From CAYNFP01 sp964396655 (GTDB taxonomy: Bacteria; Bacillota_I; Bacilli_A; RF39; UBA660): a stretch of 64,000 bases of DNA. The stretch is from contig CAYNFP010000004.1 in assembly GCA_964396655.1 (NCBI GenBank), positions 62,001 to 126,000 of the forward strand. Direction: 5' to 3'. The position numbers and the translations under genes are program-made. How positions within the stretch are numbered: the first letter of the stretch is position 1; each line of letters opens with the position of its first letter. The notes under the pieces were generated by a model. That model was given only the letters and a program-made list of their open reading frames with translations. It had not been told where the DNA came from and searched no databases. Below, one piece after another: positions 1 to 8,819 of the stretch.

Positions 1-1168
1 TTGAAAAGTTTAAAAATTTATATTTTTCATTAAAGAAAATAAATATTATTTTTAATAAGGCAACTACTGGTGTTGCTATTATCATTCCTATTATACCAAA
101 GAAGTATCCAAATATTAATAATGCTATTAGTATTGTTACAGGATGTAAGTGCATCTTTTTACTCATAAATAGTGGAGTTAAAAAGTTACCTTCTAATGTT
201 TGAGTTATTAAAATAAATACTAATGTTAAAATTCCCACTACATTTGATTGAGTAAATCCTATTGCTCCTGCCACAGCAGCTCCCATATATGGTCCGATGT
301 ATGGAATTAAATTTGTTACTCCACAAACAACCGCTATTAACAATGCTGCTTTTAATCCTATAATAGAAAATCCTATAAATGATATAACTGTTAAAATAAG
401 AGATAATAGTAAAGTCCCATTAACATATTCACGTACAGTAGAACTTATTTTTCCTAATAAATCAGAAGCTTCATCTCTATATCTCAAAGGGAGTAAATTT
501 AAAAATCCTTTTGAAACATTATTAAAATTAAATAACATATAGAATCCAACAACAAAACTTAATAATATTACCCCTATTCCACTTATCATACTTGATATAA
601 AATTTATTGTTTTAGTAGGTAAATTTGTTTGAACTCCATTTGCAACTTTTTCAATTGATTCAAAAAATTGTATTTTAACATTATCCAAGTTTTCCAAACT
701 CAAATCAGACAATTTATCAAATATGTTTTCTACCCATGATTTTAAATCTGCTAATATTGAAGGTATTGTCGCAACAATATCTTTAATTTGATTTGCTAAA
801 GCTGGTAAAATTGCTAATGTAAATAAATATAAAACTCCAATTAAAAGAGCAAAAACAATTATTACTGCTAATGTTCTATTAACTTTCCATTTTGTTAATT
901 TATTTACTAAAGGATTTAAAATCCACGCAATAACAAATCCTATAAATAAAGGACTTATTATAGATAATGTTTTTAATATAAAAGGAAATATTTTAAATTC
1001 TTTTAAAACTAACACTCCTATATAAACTAGTAATATAATAAGTACTATATACAAAATTCTCATTATTTTTTCTCCAGTACCTATCATATTATTTAAGTTA
1101 GAAACATTTATTCTATTTAAAAACGATTTTTTTTCTTCTTTGTTATTTTTATCACTTGGCTTTTCCAT
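1..1168 (-). CDS. AI-2E family transporter (UPF0118), C-terminus cut by window edge
   Basis: The frame is open from ATG 1168 to base 1, giving about 389 residues without a stop, so the 3' end lies outside the window. After a charged start (MEKPSDKNNKEEKK) come two hydrophobic segments, a long amphipathic central region, and a cluster of hydrophobic helices containing NLIPYIGP and a Gly/Ala-rich stretch. That order is typical of the AI-2E/TerC-type exporter family (PF01594). GGAGAG lies about 4 nt upstream of the start. The substrate cannot be read from sequence; family members export small molecules or sodium. Confidence 0.85.
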   Translation of the reverse strand, partial: MEKPSDKNNKEEKKSFLNRINVSNLNNMIGTGEKIMRILYIVLIILLVYIGVLVLKEFKIFPFILKTLSIISPLFIGFVIAWILNPLVNKLTKWKVNRTLAVIIVFALLIGVLYLFTLAILPALANQIKDIVATIPSILADLKSWVENIFDKLSDLSLENLDNVKIQFFESIEKVANGVQTNLPTKTINFISSMISGIGVILLSFVVGFYMLFNFNNVSKGFLNLLPLRYRDEASDLLGKISSTVREYVNGTLLLSLILTVISFIGFSIIGLKAALLIAVVCGVTNLIPYIGPYMGAAVAGAIGFTQSNVVGILTLVFILITQTLEGNFLTPLFMSKKMHLHPVTILIALLIFGYFFGIIGMIIATPVVALLKIIFIFFNEKYKFLNFS

Positions 1169-1210
1169 ATATCTCTCCATTCTAAGAGAATTATATCATA
1201 TTAATATCTT

Positions 1211-1238
1211 AAAAAAAAGTCCTTTTAAGAACTCTTTT
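1211..1238 (-). terminator. Intrinsic terminator after the small gene at 1225-1356
   Basis: On the minus strand an A-rich 5' arm with AGTTC pairs with GGACT followed by seven T, around a TTAAAA loop. The stop codon of the small gene lies inside the hairpin. It separates that gene from the AI-2E gene. Confidence 0.6.
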
Positions 1239-1356
1239 TTGTGCTTTGCGGTTTTAATTTCTCAATATTTTTTACTATTTTTTTATTATACTTAGTTGCT
1301 AAATAACCTGCACCTAATCCTATACCCATCCAAAGTAAGTTCTTCATACCCTTCAT
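1225..1356 (-). CDS. Small membrane-associated protein (43 aa), YtxH-like N-terminus
   Basis: ATG 1356 is preceded by AAAGGAG and opens a 43-codon frame ending at TAA 1225. The protein begins MKGMKNLLWMGIGLGAGYLA, a short Gly-rich hydrophobic segment, and ends in a Lys-rich tail. The WMGIGLGAGYLA motif resembles the start of YtxH-type envelope proteins, but it is too short for a firm family call. It lies 50 nt after recD2 and is followed by its own terminator, so co-transcription with recD2 is likely. The function is unknown. Confidence 0.6.
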   Translation of the reverse strand: MKGMKNLLWMGIGLGAGYLATKYNKKIVKNIEKLKPQSTKKSS

Positions 1357-1406
1357 AACACCCACTCTCCTTTAGTATTATTATTTACTATAAAAGTTAT
1401 TTTATA

Positions 1407-3554
1407 CTATAAGAGATTTTGTAAATAAGTAATTCTTTTAGAGGAATAATTAGATAATATAGAAAAGTTAAGACTTTCTTTTTGTCCTATAATCATTAAA
1501 CTCTTTTTAGCTCTAGTACATCCGGTATAAACAAGTTTATTATAAAACATCCTCTTATGAGAATTAGCGAGTATTACTACTACATTATCATATTCACTGC
1601 CTTGACTTTTATGAATACTCATTGCATATGATAAATTTATTTTATCAAAGTTATCTGATTCATAAGTAACTATATTTCCAGAAAAATCTATTTCAATACT
1701 TTTTTTAGGATATAAATTAATTTGTTTTATATACCCAATATCGCCATTATATATATTATTATCTATGTCATTTACTAATTGTATAACTTTATCATCTTCT
1801 CTAAATGTTATATTTGAAAAATTTAATTCTCTTTTGCCTTCTATATATGGATTAAACACTTGTTGCATAACTAAATTTAAATTATCTATACCATTTATTC
1901 CACTATACATTGGTACAAGTACTTGAAATTCATCTAATGAAATATTTTTATTTTTTATTTTATTACAAATTAATAATAAATATTTAATAATATCATTATC
2001 ACTAGATTCTATAAATTTAAAATCATCATAATTTATTATTTCATTTAAAACTTCTTTGTTTTTAATCTTTTCAGCAAGTATATTAATATATGAATCATGA
2101 CTTGTTCTATAAATTGTAGTTAAATATTTTTTATTAATATTTTCAGAATTCAAAATATCATGTAATAAATTACCTGGATTAATACTAGGTAATTGATTAG
2201 CATCTCCAACTAATATTAATTTTACTGTGTCGTTTAAAGATTCTAATAAAGAAGAAAATAAAAATATATCCACCATACTAAATTCATCTACTATAACTAT
2301 TTTTGCATTACTTTTATTATTTTGATTTAAACCAAAAGTCCCTTCCTCTTTATTCCATTTTAAAAATTTATGTATTGTTGAAGCTGGTAAAATAACACTT
2401 TCTGACAATCTTTTTGCACTTCTTCCAGTAGGCGCTAAAAGAGCTATAGAATTTTTATCTTCATAAAAATCAACTATTGCTTTAATAATAGTGGTTTTAC
2501 CAGTACCAGGCCCTCCACTTATAATAAACAAATTATTAATTATACTTCCTTTGATAGCGTCTTTTTGATCTTTATTTAAAACTATTTTATTAATATTCTC
2601 AAACATTTCTATTTGATTATTTATTATAGAAGTTTTTGTATTACTTTTTACTTTATTGTATATTCTTAAATGCCCTGAAATTAAATTTTCACAATCATAA
2701 AATATATTTAGCATTAAATAATTATCAAATTTATATATTTTATACTGCGCAATTAAATTTTCTAAATATAATTCTAAATTTGATACATTAAATTCACTTT
2801 TAAAATAACTTTTAAATTCTAAATGTAAAGATTCTTCACTAACCATTGTATTTCCAGTTTTATAACATATTTTTTTAATACAATATAATATAATATTTTC
2901 AATACGAAGATCACTATTAGATTCATTATATTTTAAATATATATTATCAATCTTTTCAAAATCTATAATATTGGTTAAAATATATAAATTAGTTTTTAAA
3001 ATATCAGGTATATTTAACTTATAATTTTTTATTATTTTAATACTCTCATTAACACTAAATCCAAGCTTAGTTAAATCAATTATCATCTTTTCTTCTTCAT
3101 TAGTAGTGTTTATTTTTTTGTTCAAAGCTTCTGCTTTTTTCAAACTTAATCCATATACTGTTGAAATAGATAAAGGATCATTTTTAATAACATCTAAAGT
3201 TTTATCTCCAAATTTATCAACTATTCTCTTAGCAAGTTTTAACCCTATACCTTCAAAATATCCACTTCCTAAATATGATATAATTTCTTCATTATTTGAA
3301 GGATTAATTATTTCATAATTATTAACACTAAACTGAAGCCCATATTTAGGATGATTAATTAAAGTACCATAAAATTTATAATTTAATTCGGTATTTAAAG
3401 AATTAAAGTTTCCTACAAAATATATAGTGTGATTAACATATTCAACTAATTCTTCATAGCTTGTTTCTCTCACTTTAAAAATTCCTACTTTGTAGGAATT
3501 AGCGTCATTTTCATAAATTATTCTTCTAATATTTCCAATAATATATGTATCCAT
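1407..3554 (-). CDS. recD2: SF1B DNA helicase RecD2
   Basis: This 715-residue protein is an RecD2-type 5'-3' helicase, a stand-alone relative of RecD in bacteria lacking RecBCD. It has an N-terminal OB-like region, a helix-hairpin-helix stretch near residues 100-150 (YLGSGYFEGIGLKLAKRI), Walker A GGPGTGKTT near 346, Walker B with DEFSM near 422, GDANQLPS, and the C-terminal motif SYAMSIHKSQGSEYDNV. Known members act in DNA repair and replication-fork maintenance. It is somewhat shorter than B. subtilis RecD2 (about 800). It starts 21 nt after mtaB, and the SD is weak. Confidence 0.93.
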   Translation of the reverse strand: MDTYIIGNIRRIIYENDANSYKVGIFKVRETSYEELVEYVNHTIYFVGNFNSLNTELNYKFYGTLINHPKYGLQFSVNNYEIINPSNNEEIISYLGSGYFEGIGLKLAKRIVDKFGDKTLDVIKNDPLSISTVYGLSLKKAEALNKKINTTNEEEKMIIDLTKLGFSVNESIKIIKNYKLNIPDILKTNLYILTNIIDFEKIDNIYLKYNESNSDLRIENIILYCIKKICYKTGNTMVSEESLHLEFKSYFKSEFNVSNLELYLENLIAQYKIYKFDNYLMLNIFYDCENLISGHLRIYNKVKSNTKTSIINNQIEMFENINKIVLNKDQKDAIKGSIINNLFIISGGPGTGKTTIIKAIVDFYEDKNSIALLAPTGRSAKRLSESVILPASTIHKFLKWNKEEGTFGLNQNNKSNAKIVIVDEFSMVDIFLFSSLLESLNDTVKLILVGDANQLPSINPGNLLHDILNSENINKKYLTTIYRTSHDSYINILAEKIKNKEVLNEIINYDDFKFIESSDNDIIKYLLLICNKIKNKNISLDEFQVLVPMYSGINGIDNLNLVMQQVFNPYIEGKRELNFSNITFREDDKVIQLVNDIDNNIYNGDIGYIKQINLYPKKSIEIDFSGNIVTYESDNFDKINLSYAMSIHKSQGSEYDNVVVILANSHKRMFYNKLVYTGCTRAKKSLMIIGQKESLNFSILSNYSSKRITYLQNLL

Positions 3555-3575
3555 ATATATATTTTACCAAATTAT

Positions 3576-4820
3576 TTACTTATACTCTATATTATATATA
3601 GAATTTAGTTCATAATTACCCTTTGTTTTTACTTCAATATAATTTGAACTATGTCCATAATAATATCCATCTTTATATGTTTCTATTAATACTTCTAGAT
3701 ATTTCCCAACAAATTTAATTTCATATTTCTTCTTTAATTCATCTGATAATTTCATTAATCTTCTAACTCTGTCTTTTTTTATACCATTATCTACTTTATC
3801 AGTCATCTTAGACGCAACTGTTCCCATTCTATCAGAATAAGGAAATACATGTATTTTAGAAAATTCTATTTTTTTACAGAAATTATATGTTTTTTTAAAA
3901 TCTTCTTCTGTTTCTCCAGGAAATCCAACAATAACATCAGTAGTTATAGAAATATATGGACATTTATTTCTTATTTCTTTTAATTTATCTTCAAAATACT
4001 TTGTATCATATCTTCTATTCATTAATTTTAAAATTTTATCACATCCGCTTTGAAGAGGTAAATGCAAATGATTAGCTATTTTAGGATTACTTAATAAATT
4101 TATAATATCCTTATTTATTTCAACAATTTCTATAGATGATATTCTTATCCTATTTAATCCATCTATTTTAATTAAATCTAATAATAAATTATATAGTTTA
4201 TAATCTTCATTGTCTTTATATTGACCTGTATGTATACCAGTTAAAACTATTTCTTTATAATTGTTTTTTACTAATTTTGTTGCTTCTTTTAACACATTAA
4301 CTTTAGATTTACTTCTAACTCTCCCTCTTACATAAGGAATAATGCAGTAACTACAAAAATTGTTACAACCATCTTCTATTTTTATAAATCCTCTTTTATG
4401 ATTATTTAAATGCTCTATTTCCATATCTTCAAAACATTGATTAGACATATCATAAAATTTAACTATTTGATTTTTATTTTTTATATATTCATTTAAATAG
4501 TCTATTATCTTACTTTTATCTTTATTTCCTAAGATTATATCTGCATTTATATCAATATTTTTATTTGTATTATATAAATTTTGTGTATAACAGCCCATTG
4601 CTATAACAATACTATCAGGATTATTCTTTTTAATACTATTTATTAATCTCTTGCTTTTTTTATCGCTTTCATTAGTAACAGTACAAGTATTTATTATGTA
4701 TACATCAGCATTTTCTTCTACAAGTTTATAACCTTCTAGCAAAAAAAGACTTATGATAAATTCACTTTCATAAGCATTTACTTTGCAACCTAAATTTTTA
4801 ACACAGAACTTCTTATCCAT
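3576..4820 (-). CDS. mtaB: tRNA (t6A37)-C2 methylthiotransferase MtaB
   Basis: A 414-residue radical-SAM methylthiotransferase that converts t6A37 to ms2t6A37 in tRNAs reading ANN codons. The N-terminal UPF0004 domain carries the three cluster cysteines (NLGCKVNAYES, NTCTVTNES, MGCYTQN). The radical SAM motif CNNFCSYC lies near residue 151 and is followed by PYVRGRVRS. The C-terminal ~60 residues form the TRAM domain. The CKVN motif separates MtaB from MiaB and RimO. Its ATG overlaps the preceding gene by 8 nt, suggesting translational coupling in the rsmE-4813-mtaB-recD2 string. Confidence 0.94.
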   Translation of the reverse strand: MDKKFCVKNLGCKVNAYESEFIISLFLLEGYKLVEENADVYIINTCTVTNESDKKSKRLINSIKKNNPDSIVIAMGCYTQNLYNTNKNIDINADIILGNKDKSKIIDYLNEYIKNKNQIVKFYDMSNQCFEDMEIEHLNNHKRGFIKIEDGCNNFCSYCIIPYVRGRVRSKSKVNVLKEATKLVKNNYKEIVLTGIHTGQYKDNEDYKLYNLLLDLIKIDGLNRIRISSIEIVEINKDIINLLSNPKIANHLHLPLQSGCDKILKLMNRRYDTKYFEDKLKEIRNKCPYISITTDVIVGFPGETEEDFKKTYNFCKKIEFSKIHVFPYSDRMGTVASKMTDKVDNGIKKDRVRRLMKLSDELKKKYEIKFVGKYLEVLIETYKDGYYYGHSSNYIEVKTKGNYELNSIYNIEYK

Positions 4821-5454
4821 TAGACATCAAATTCATTCTAAATTCTTTTAATATTTTTAAATATTCTTCTTCAGCTGCATATGAAACTCCTTTTAAAGGT
4901 TGCTCTTTGATTTCAACCTGTTTAATAACCGGAGCTGCTTCATCAACTTTTGGCTTCTCTATATAATTAAGTTCAAGAGAACAGGCATTTCTTAATAATT
5001 CATCGTAACTTATTATTGCTTTCTTTTCCTGATTTTCTTCATATTCTTCTATTAATTTAGCATTATTTTCTTTACCATATATTTCGTCTCTCTCTTTTTC
5101 AATTTTTTCTAAATCTTTAGTACTTATAATTGCATTTTGTTCTTCATCTTCTTCATATTTTTCAATTGGATTTTTCATATTAACTTCATGACTAACTTTT
5201 AAATTTAAAACCAAATCCGCTTGAGTATTATTTAAAGCCTCAATATCTAAAATTGAATCATTATTGTCGTTTTTATTTTCAATAATATCAAAATTATTTT
5301 CTTCATTCATTATAGGACTATCATTTTTATAACTGTGTTGCAGTTTAATTAAATAAGATAACAACATAAGTAATATCATAGCTAATACTACAATTACAAT
5401 TAAAAAATATTCACTACTAAAAAACATATTTAAAAAATCATTAAAACTCTGCAT
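4813..5454 (-). CDS. Single-pass membrane protein with duplicated acidic motif, unknown function
   Basis: About 213 residues. One strong transmembrane segment near residues 15-37 (LIVIVVLAMILLMLLSYLI) is followed by an acidic, probably disordered cytoplasmic region. Two copies of a motif, IEKYEEDEEQNAIIS and IEEYEENQEKKAIIS, lie about 50 residues apart. ATG 5454 is preferred over the GTG at 5463, because AAGGA lies about 10 nt upstream of the ATG but directly abuts the GTG. It overlaps the rsmE stop codon region and the mtaB start, so the three are probably co-translated. I do not recognise a family. Confidence 0.7.
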   Translation of the reverse strand: MQSFNDFLNMFFSSEYFLIVIVVLAMILLMLLSYLIKLQHSYKNDSPIMNEENNFDIIENKNDNNDSILDIEALNNTQADLVLNLKVSHEVNMKNPIEKYEEDEEQNAIISTKDLEKIEKERDEIYGKENNAKLIEEYEENQEKKAIISYDELLRNACSLELNYIEKPKVDEAAPVIKQVEIKEQPLKGVSYAAEEEYLKILKEFRMNLMSNG

Positions 5455-5455
5455 A

Positions 5456-6166
5456 TTATTCACATCCTTCTAGATACTTAATTATTGATACAATAAATAA
5501 CGGAACAGTCTCAGTTCTCAAAACATTCTTACCTAAACTTATTTTTTGAAATCCATTATTTTCTATAATATCTTCTTCCTTGCTAGAAAGTCCTCCCTCT
5601 GGTCCAAATACTACACTTATTTTATCACATATATTATGGTGATTTAATACCTCATTTATACTTTTTACATGCTTAGTGTCAAGTGAACAAAGTATGTTCA
5701 TTCCTTTTACACTCTTGATTTCTGATGCTTTGATAAATTCATTTAACTCTGGTATATCATTTCTATAAGATTGTTCAGATGCTTCAACTATTATTTTTTG
5801 CCATCTTTCTAATTTCTTTTGCTTTTTGGAATCCTCTAGCTTGTATTTGCAATGTTCAAATTCAACAGGAATAAATTTAGTAACTCCAAGTTCTGTACCT
5901 TTTTGAAATATCAAGCTCATTTTTTCATCATTCAAAAATGGTGCATATAAAATAACTTCTTTATCTCTTGTTTTAACTTTTAATTCTTCTTTTATTGAAA
6001 CAGATTTTAAATCTTCATTTAATAAACCAATATATCTTTTATTATTATATACCACAAAAACTTCTTCATCTATTTTCATTCTCATAACATTTTTAACGTG
6101 ATTATAATCCTTAGAATTAAGAAATATAATATTTTTTTCTTTAGAATCTCCAAAATATTGTTGCAT
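5456..6166 (-). CDS. rsmE: 16S rRNA (uracil1498-N3)-methyltransferase RsmE
   Basis: A 236-residue SPOUT-class methyltransferase that methylates U1498 in the 30S decoding region. An N-terminal PUA-like barrel (residues 1-70, KNVMRMKIDEEVFVV) is followed by the knotted SAM-binding domain with FGPEGGLSSKEEDII near 186-200 and SLGKNVLRTETV. Length matches the family (about 240-250). It is the first gene of the rsmE-4813-mtaB-recD2 run. The usual neighbour prmA is absent. Confidence 0.93.
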   Translation of the reverse strand: MQQYFGDSKEKNIIFLNSKDYNHVKNVMRMKIDEEVFVVYNNKRYIGLLNEDLKSVSIKEELKVKTRDKEVILYAPFLNDEKMSLIFQKGTELGVTKFIPVEFEHCKYKLEDSKKQKKLERWQKIIVEASEQSYRNDIPELNEFIKASEIKSVKGMNILCSLDTKHVKSINEVLNHHNICDKISVVFGPEGGLSSKEEDIIENNGFQKISLGKNVLRTETVPLFIVSIIKYLEGCE

Positions 6167-6212
6167 TTAAACCTCCTAAATAAAAATTAATATCATTATC
6201 ATAACAAATAAA

Positions 6213-6238
6213 ATAAAAAGATACAATAATGTATCTTT
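6213..6238 (-). terminator. Intrinsic terminator of the thioredoxin-fold gene
   Basis: On the minus strand AAAGATACA pairs with TGTATCTTT around TTAT and is followed by a T-rich tail. It overlaps the stop codon at 6237. Confidence 0.75.
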
Positions 6239-6755
6239 AATCTGATAATTCTGTTTTCATTACATCCATATCTTCTGTATAGCTTACTATCTTTCCATTT
6301 TTAATTTTAATTAAAGTCGGAACTTTTATTGCGAGGTCTTCAAAATTATTAGCATTAGGATTTCCTTTATCACTAATATATTTAGAATTAATCCCTAAAG
6401 ACATATCAACTTTATATAAAGCTGTGTCTTTTGAATAATTATTAACTAATAATTTAAAATATACATTAATTTGATCATTATCAAAATAATCAAACGCTAC
6501 GTAATAAGTTTTTTCTGGTCTATTAAATATTGTTCCCATAATAGCTTTATTATAAGAAATCTCTACTTCTTCACTAGTTGGTTTTTCATAACCTTTTTCA
6601 AAAAATCCCGCTTTACCTAAAAGTATTATTGCTACATATGATAAAGCAAAGAATGCTACAACCAAAACACTAGTTTTAATTATAGAGTTTGCTTCATCTG
6701 ATAAATTATTTTTTATTTTTAAATTGGTTTTAATATTTTTTATTTTGTTTTTCAT
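6237..6755 (-). CDS. Membrane-anchored thioredoxin-fold protein without CXXC
   Basis: A 172-residue protein with a basic N-terminus, one transmembrane segment near residues 27-47 and an extracytoplasmic domain. The end of the domain (VPTLIKIKNGKIVSYTED) matches the cis-Pro, beta-strand and Gly-Lys region of thioredoxin folds. No CXXC or any cysteine pair is present where the redox motif should be, so a redox role is unlikely. It is distantly comparable with the CPWC-bearing protein at 46284-46868. GGAG precedes ATG 6755. The function is unknown. Confidence 0.6.
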   Translation of the reverse strand: MKNKIKNIKTNLKIKNNLSDEANSIIKTSVLVVAFFALSYVAIILLGKAGFFEKGYEKPTSEEVEISYNKAIMGTIFNRPEKTYYVAFDYFDNDQINVYFKLLVNNYSKDTALYKVDMSLGINSKYISDKGNPNANNFEDLAIKVPTLIKIKNGKIVSYTEDMDVMKTELSD

Positions 6756-6805
6756 AATATCACTCCATAAAGTATTATATCATTAAAATAAAATATGTAA
6801 AATAT

Positions 6806-7807
6806 TTATTTCTTTTTATATACTAAAACAGCATCTTTAACGCCACGATCACAATATTCTGATCCTTTAGCTTTAGCTAATCTAATCAATTCCCAAATAC
6901 TCCTAAATTTTATATATTGAAATTTATTTTTGGGGAAAACTTTTTTTCTTGCGTAAGGTCTATCAATAAAACACCAAGAGATATCATAAAATTTATCATC
7001 ACAATATTCATATAAATACGCTATAACAATAATTCCGTTTTCATTAAGAGATTTTGATAACTCCATTACAATTTCTTTATATTTATATAAAGCTTTCATT
7101 TCATCATCTTCCGTATCTTCACAAAAAGATATATAACTAACAATATTTGATAAATGTATGAAATCATATGATTTCTTTATTTTATCCTTAAGTTCTTTAA
7201 TATCAGTATTTATAAACTTTACTGGGCATTTATCAATTATATCTCTTAATTTATAATAGTTTTCTTTATCAAGATATGGATTTGATAAAATAACTTCTTT
7301 TTCAAGACCAATATCATCAGAAAATAATTCTGATGTTCTAATTTCAAACCCATCAAATTCTAAATATAAAGAATCCCAAAAAAATTTAGTATCAGGATCT
7401 AAATACTGACTTATTTTCCAATAATTTTTTATATTCATAGCATTAGGGTATTTCTCTTTTTCTTCACCAAATCCATCTTTCAAATAGAAATATTCTATAA
7501 ATTCTTCGTATGATAATGCTTTTATAGCTGCTTTTTTTAAATTAAAATACATATAAGAATATACATTTATATCAAATGCATCTACTGATTTTGCGCCTAA
7601 AAGAATAGCGTTTAATATATGGTCACCACTTCCACATATTGTTAATATTCTTTTATCTTTAAAATCAAAATAATTAAATGTCCCAGTCAAGTTTTCGGTA
7701 GTAAATGGATACACACTGGAATATTTATAAAATTTTGTTTTATGATTACCCCAAAAAGCAACTCTAAGTAAGGCTTCGGATATTTCTATATAATCTATTT
7801 TTCCCAT
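6806..7807 (-). CDS. DUF3419 / BtaA-like SAM-dependent protein, copy 1
   Basis: A 333-residue protein. Near residues 50-95 it has KRILTICGSGDHILNAIL, GAKSVDAFDIN and KKAAIKALSYEEF. This is the Rossmann SAM-binding signature of DUF3419 (PF11899), the fold of BtaA, an aminocarboxypropyl transferase of betaine-lipid synthesis. It is a clear paralogue of the next gene upstream, 2 nt away, with the same GSGD, AFDIN and KKAAIKAL blocks and SLYLEFDGFEIRTSELF in place of SLYLEFSGYQIRKSDLF. The substrate is unknown; a lipid or small-molecule transferase is inferred. SD GAGAG precedes ATG 7807. Confidence 0.72.
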   Translation of the reverse strand: MGKIDYIEISEALLRVAFWGNHKTKFYKYSSVYPFTTENLTGTFNYFDFKDKRILTICGSGDHILNAILLGAKSVDAFDINVYSYMYFNLKKAAIKALSYEEFIEYFYLKDGFGEEKEKYPNAMNIKNYWKISQYLDPDTKFFWDSLYLEFDGFEIRTSELFSDDIGLEKEVILSNPYLDKENYYKLRDIIDKCPVKFINTDIKELKDKIKKSYDFIHLSNIVSYISFCEDTEDDEMKALYKYKEIVMELSKSLNENGIIVIAYLYEYCDDKFYDISWCFIDRPYARKKVFPKNKFQYIKFRSIWELIRLAKAKGSEYCDRGVKDAVLVYKKK

Positions 7808-7809
7808 AA

Positions 7810-8745
7810 TTATAACTCTCTTTTTAATTCTGTATTCTCATAGTATAAAATTGAATTTTTTAAACTTGGATTATAAAAACTTTTTGTTACTTCAAAACAC
7901 ATTATTTTTAATTCACCTAACTTTTCAAAGAAATATGATAAATATGCTAAATCTAAATCATATTTATTCCAAGCATAATCAATAATAATAACACCATTTT
8001 TATTTAACATTTTCCCTAATTTTACAATTTCATTTTCCAATGTTTCTTTTTCACTCGTCCAAACTCTTGAATATATATTAGAAAGTCCTATAAAATCATA
8101 ATCATTTCTACAAACTTCACTTAAAGATAAAATATCACAATTAAAAAATCTTACTTCACAATTATCAATTACTTCTCTTAATTTATAATATTCTGTTTCA
8201 TTAAGATATAAATTTGTTTTTAATATAGAATCTTCATCTGTAAAATGAGAAAAAGTTTGCTCAAATAAATCAGATTTTCTAATTTGATAACCAGAAAATT
8301 CTAAATATAATGAATCCCAAAACTTTTTGATTTCTGGACTTAAATATTTACATATTTTTGAATATAATTTAATTTCAAAAACAGTATTATACTCTATAAA
8401 AAAATCTAAAAATTCTTCATATGTTAAAGCTTTTATAGCGGCTTTCTTTAAAGCAAAATAAAAGTTAGCAAATATACTTATATCAAAACAATCTATTTCT
8501 TTAGCACCTAATAAAATAGCATTTAATACTTGATCTCCACTACCCAATACAGTTAATATTCTTTTATCTTTAAAGTCAAATTTACTGTAATATGCTGCGA
8601 TATTTTCATTTGTGAATGGATAAATTGAAGATAATTCACTAAAACCTGTACAACTGGATTTTTTCCTATCAATTCTATCCTTGTATTCATATAATTTTCC
8701 AACTTCAATTAATGCTTTTAATATTATGTTTTCTAAATTATCCAT
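7810..8745 (-). CDS. DUF3419 / BtaA-like SAM-dependent protein, copy 2
   Basis: About 311 residues from ATG 8745. It shares with copy 1 the motifs KRILTVLGSGDQVLNAIL, AKEIDCFDIS and KKAAIKALTYEEF. The frame is open further, to a TTG at 8796, but that triplet is part of the -35 box of a consensus promoter, so the transcript begins after it. The ATG at 8745 follows GAGGGG. The two copies form a two-gene operon. Differences lie mainly in the middle and C-terminal thirds, suggesting divergence in substrate rather than simple redundancy. Confidence 0.72.
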   Translation of the reverse strand: MDNLENIILKALIEVGKLYEYKDRIDRKKSSCTGFSELSSIYPFTNENIAAYYSKFDFKDKRILTVLGSGDQVLNAILLGAKEIDCFDISIFANFYFALKKAAIKALTYEEFLDFFIEYNTVFEIKLYSKICKYLSPEIKKFWDSLYLEFSGYQIRKSDLFEQTFSHFTDEDSILKTNLYLNETEYYKLREVIDNCEVRFFNCDILSLSEVCRNDYDFIGLSNIYSRVWTSEKETLENEIVKLGKMLNKNGVIIIDYAWNKYDLDLAYLSYFFEKLGELKIMCFEVTKSFYNPSLKNSILYYENTELKREL

Positions 8746-8767
8746 AAACCCCTCATTAATGCTGGAT

Positions 8768-8796
8768 ATTATATCATAAAAATTTTTACTTGTCAA
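8768..8796 (-). promoter_or_regulatory. Consensus sigma-A promoter for the DUF3419 pair
   Basis: On the minus strand TTGACA (8796-8791) is separated by 17 nt from TATAAT (8773-8768). Both hexamers are perfect. Predicted start is about 8761, some 15 nt ahead of ATG 8745. The -35 box begins in the T-tail of the SDR terminator. Confidence 0.85.
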
Positions 8797-8818
8797 AAAA
8801 GCACTAATAATAGTGCTT
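8795..8818 (-). terminator. Intrinsic terminator of the SDR gene
   Basis: AAGCACTA pairs with TAGTGCTT around a 4-nt loop, followed by TTTTTT on the minus strand, directly after the stop codon at 8820. Confidence 0.85.
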
Positions 8819-8819
8819 G

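Noticed and set aside
8746..8796. N-terminal extension of the second DUF3419 gene from TTG 8796
   Set aside because: The TTG lies in the -35 box and terminator tail, upstream of the transcript start predicted by a consensus promoter.
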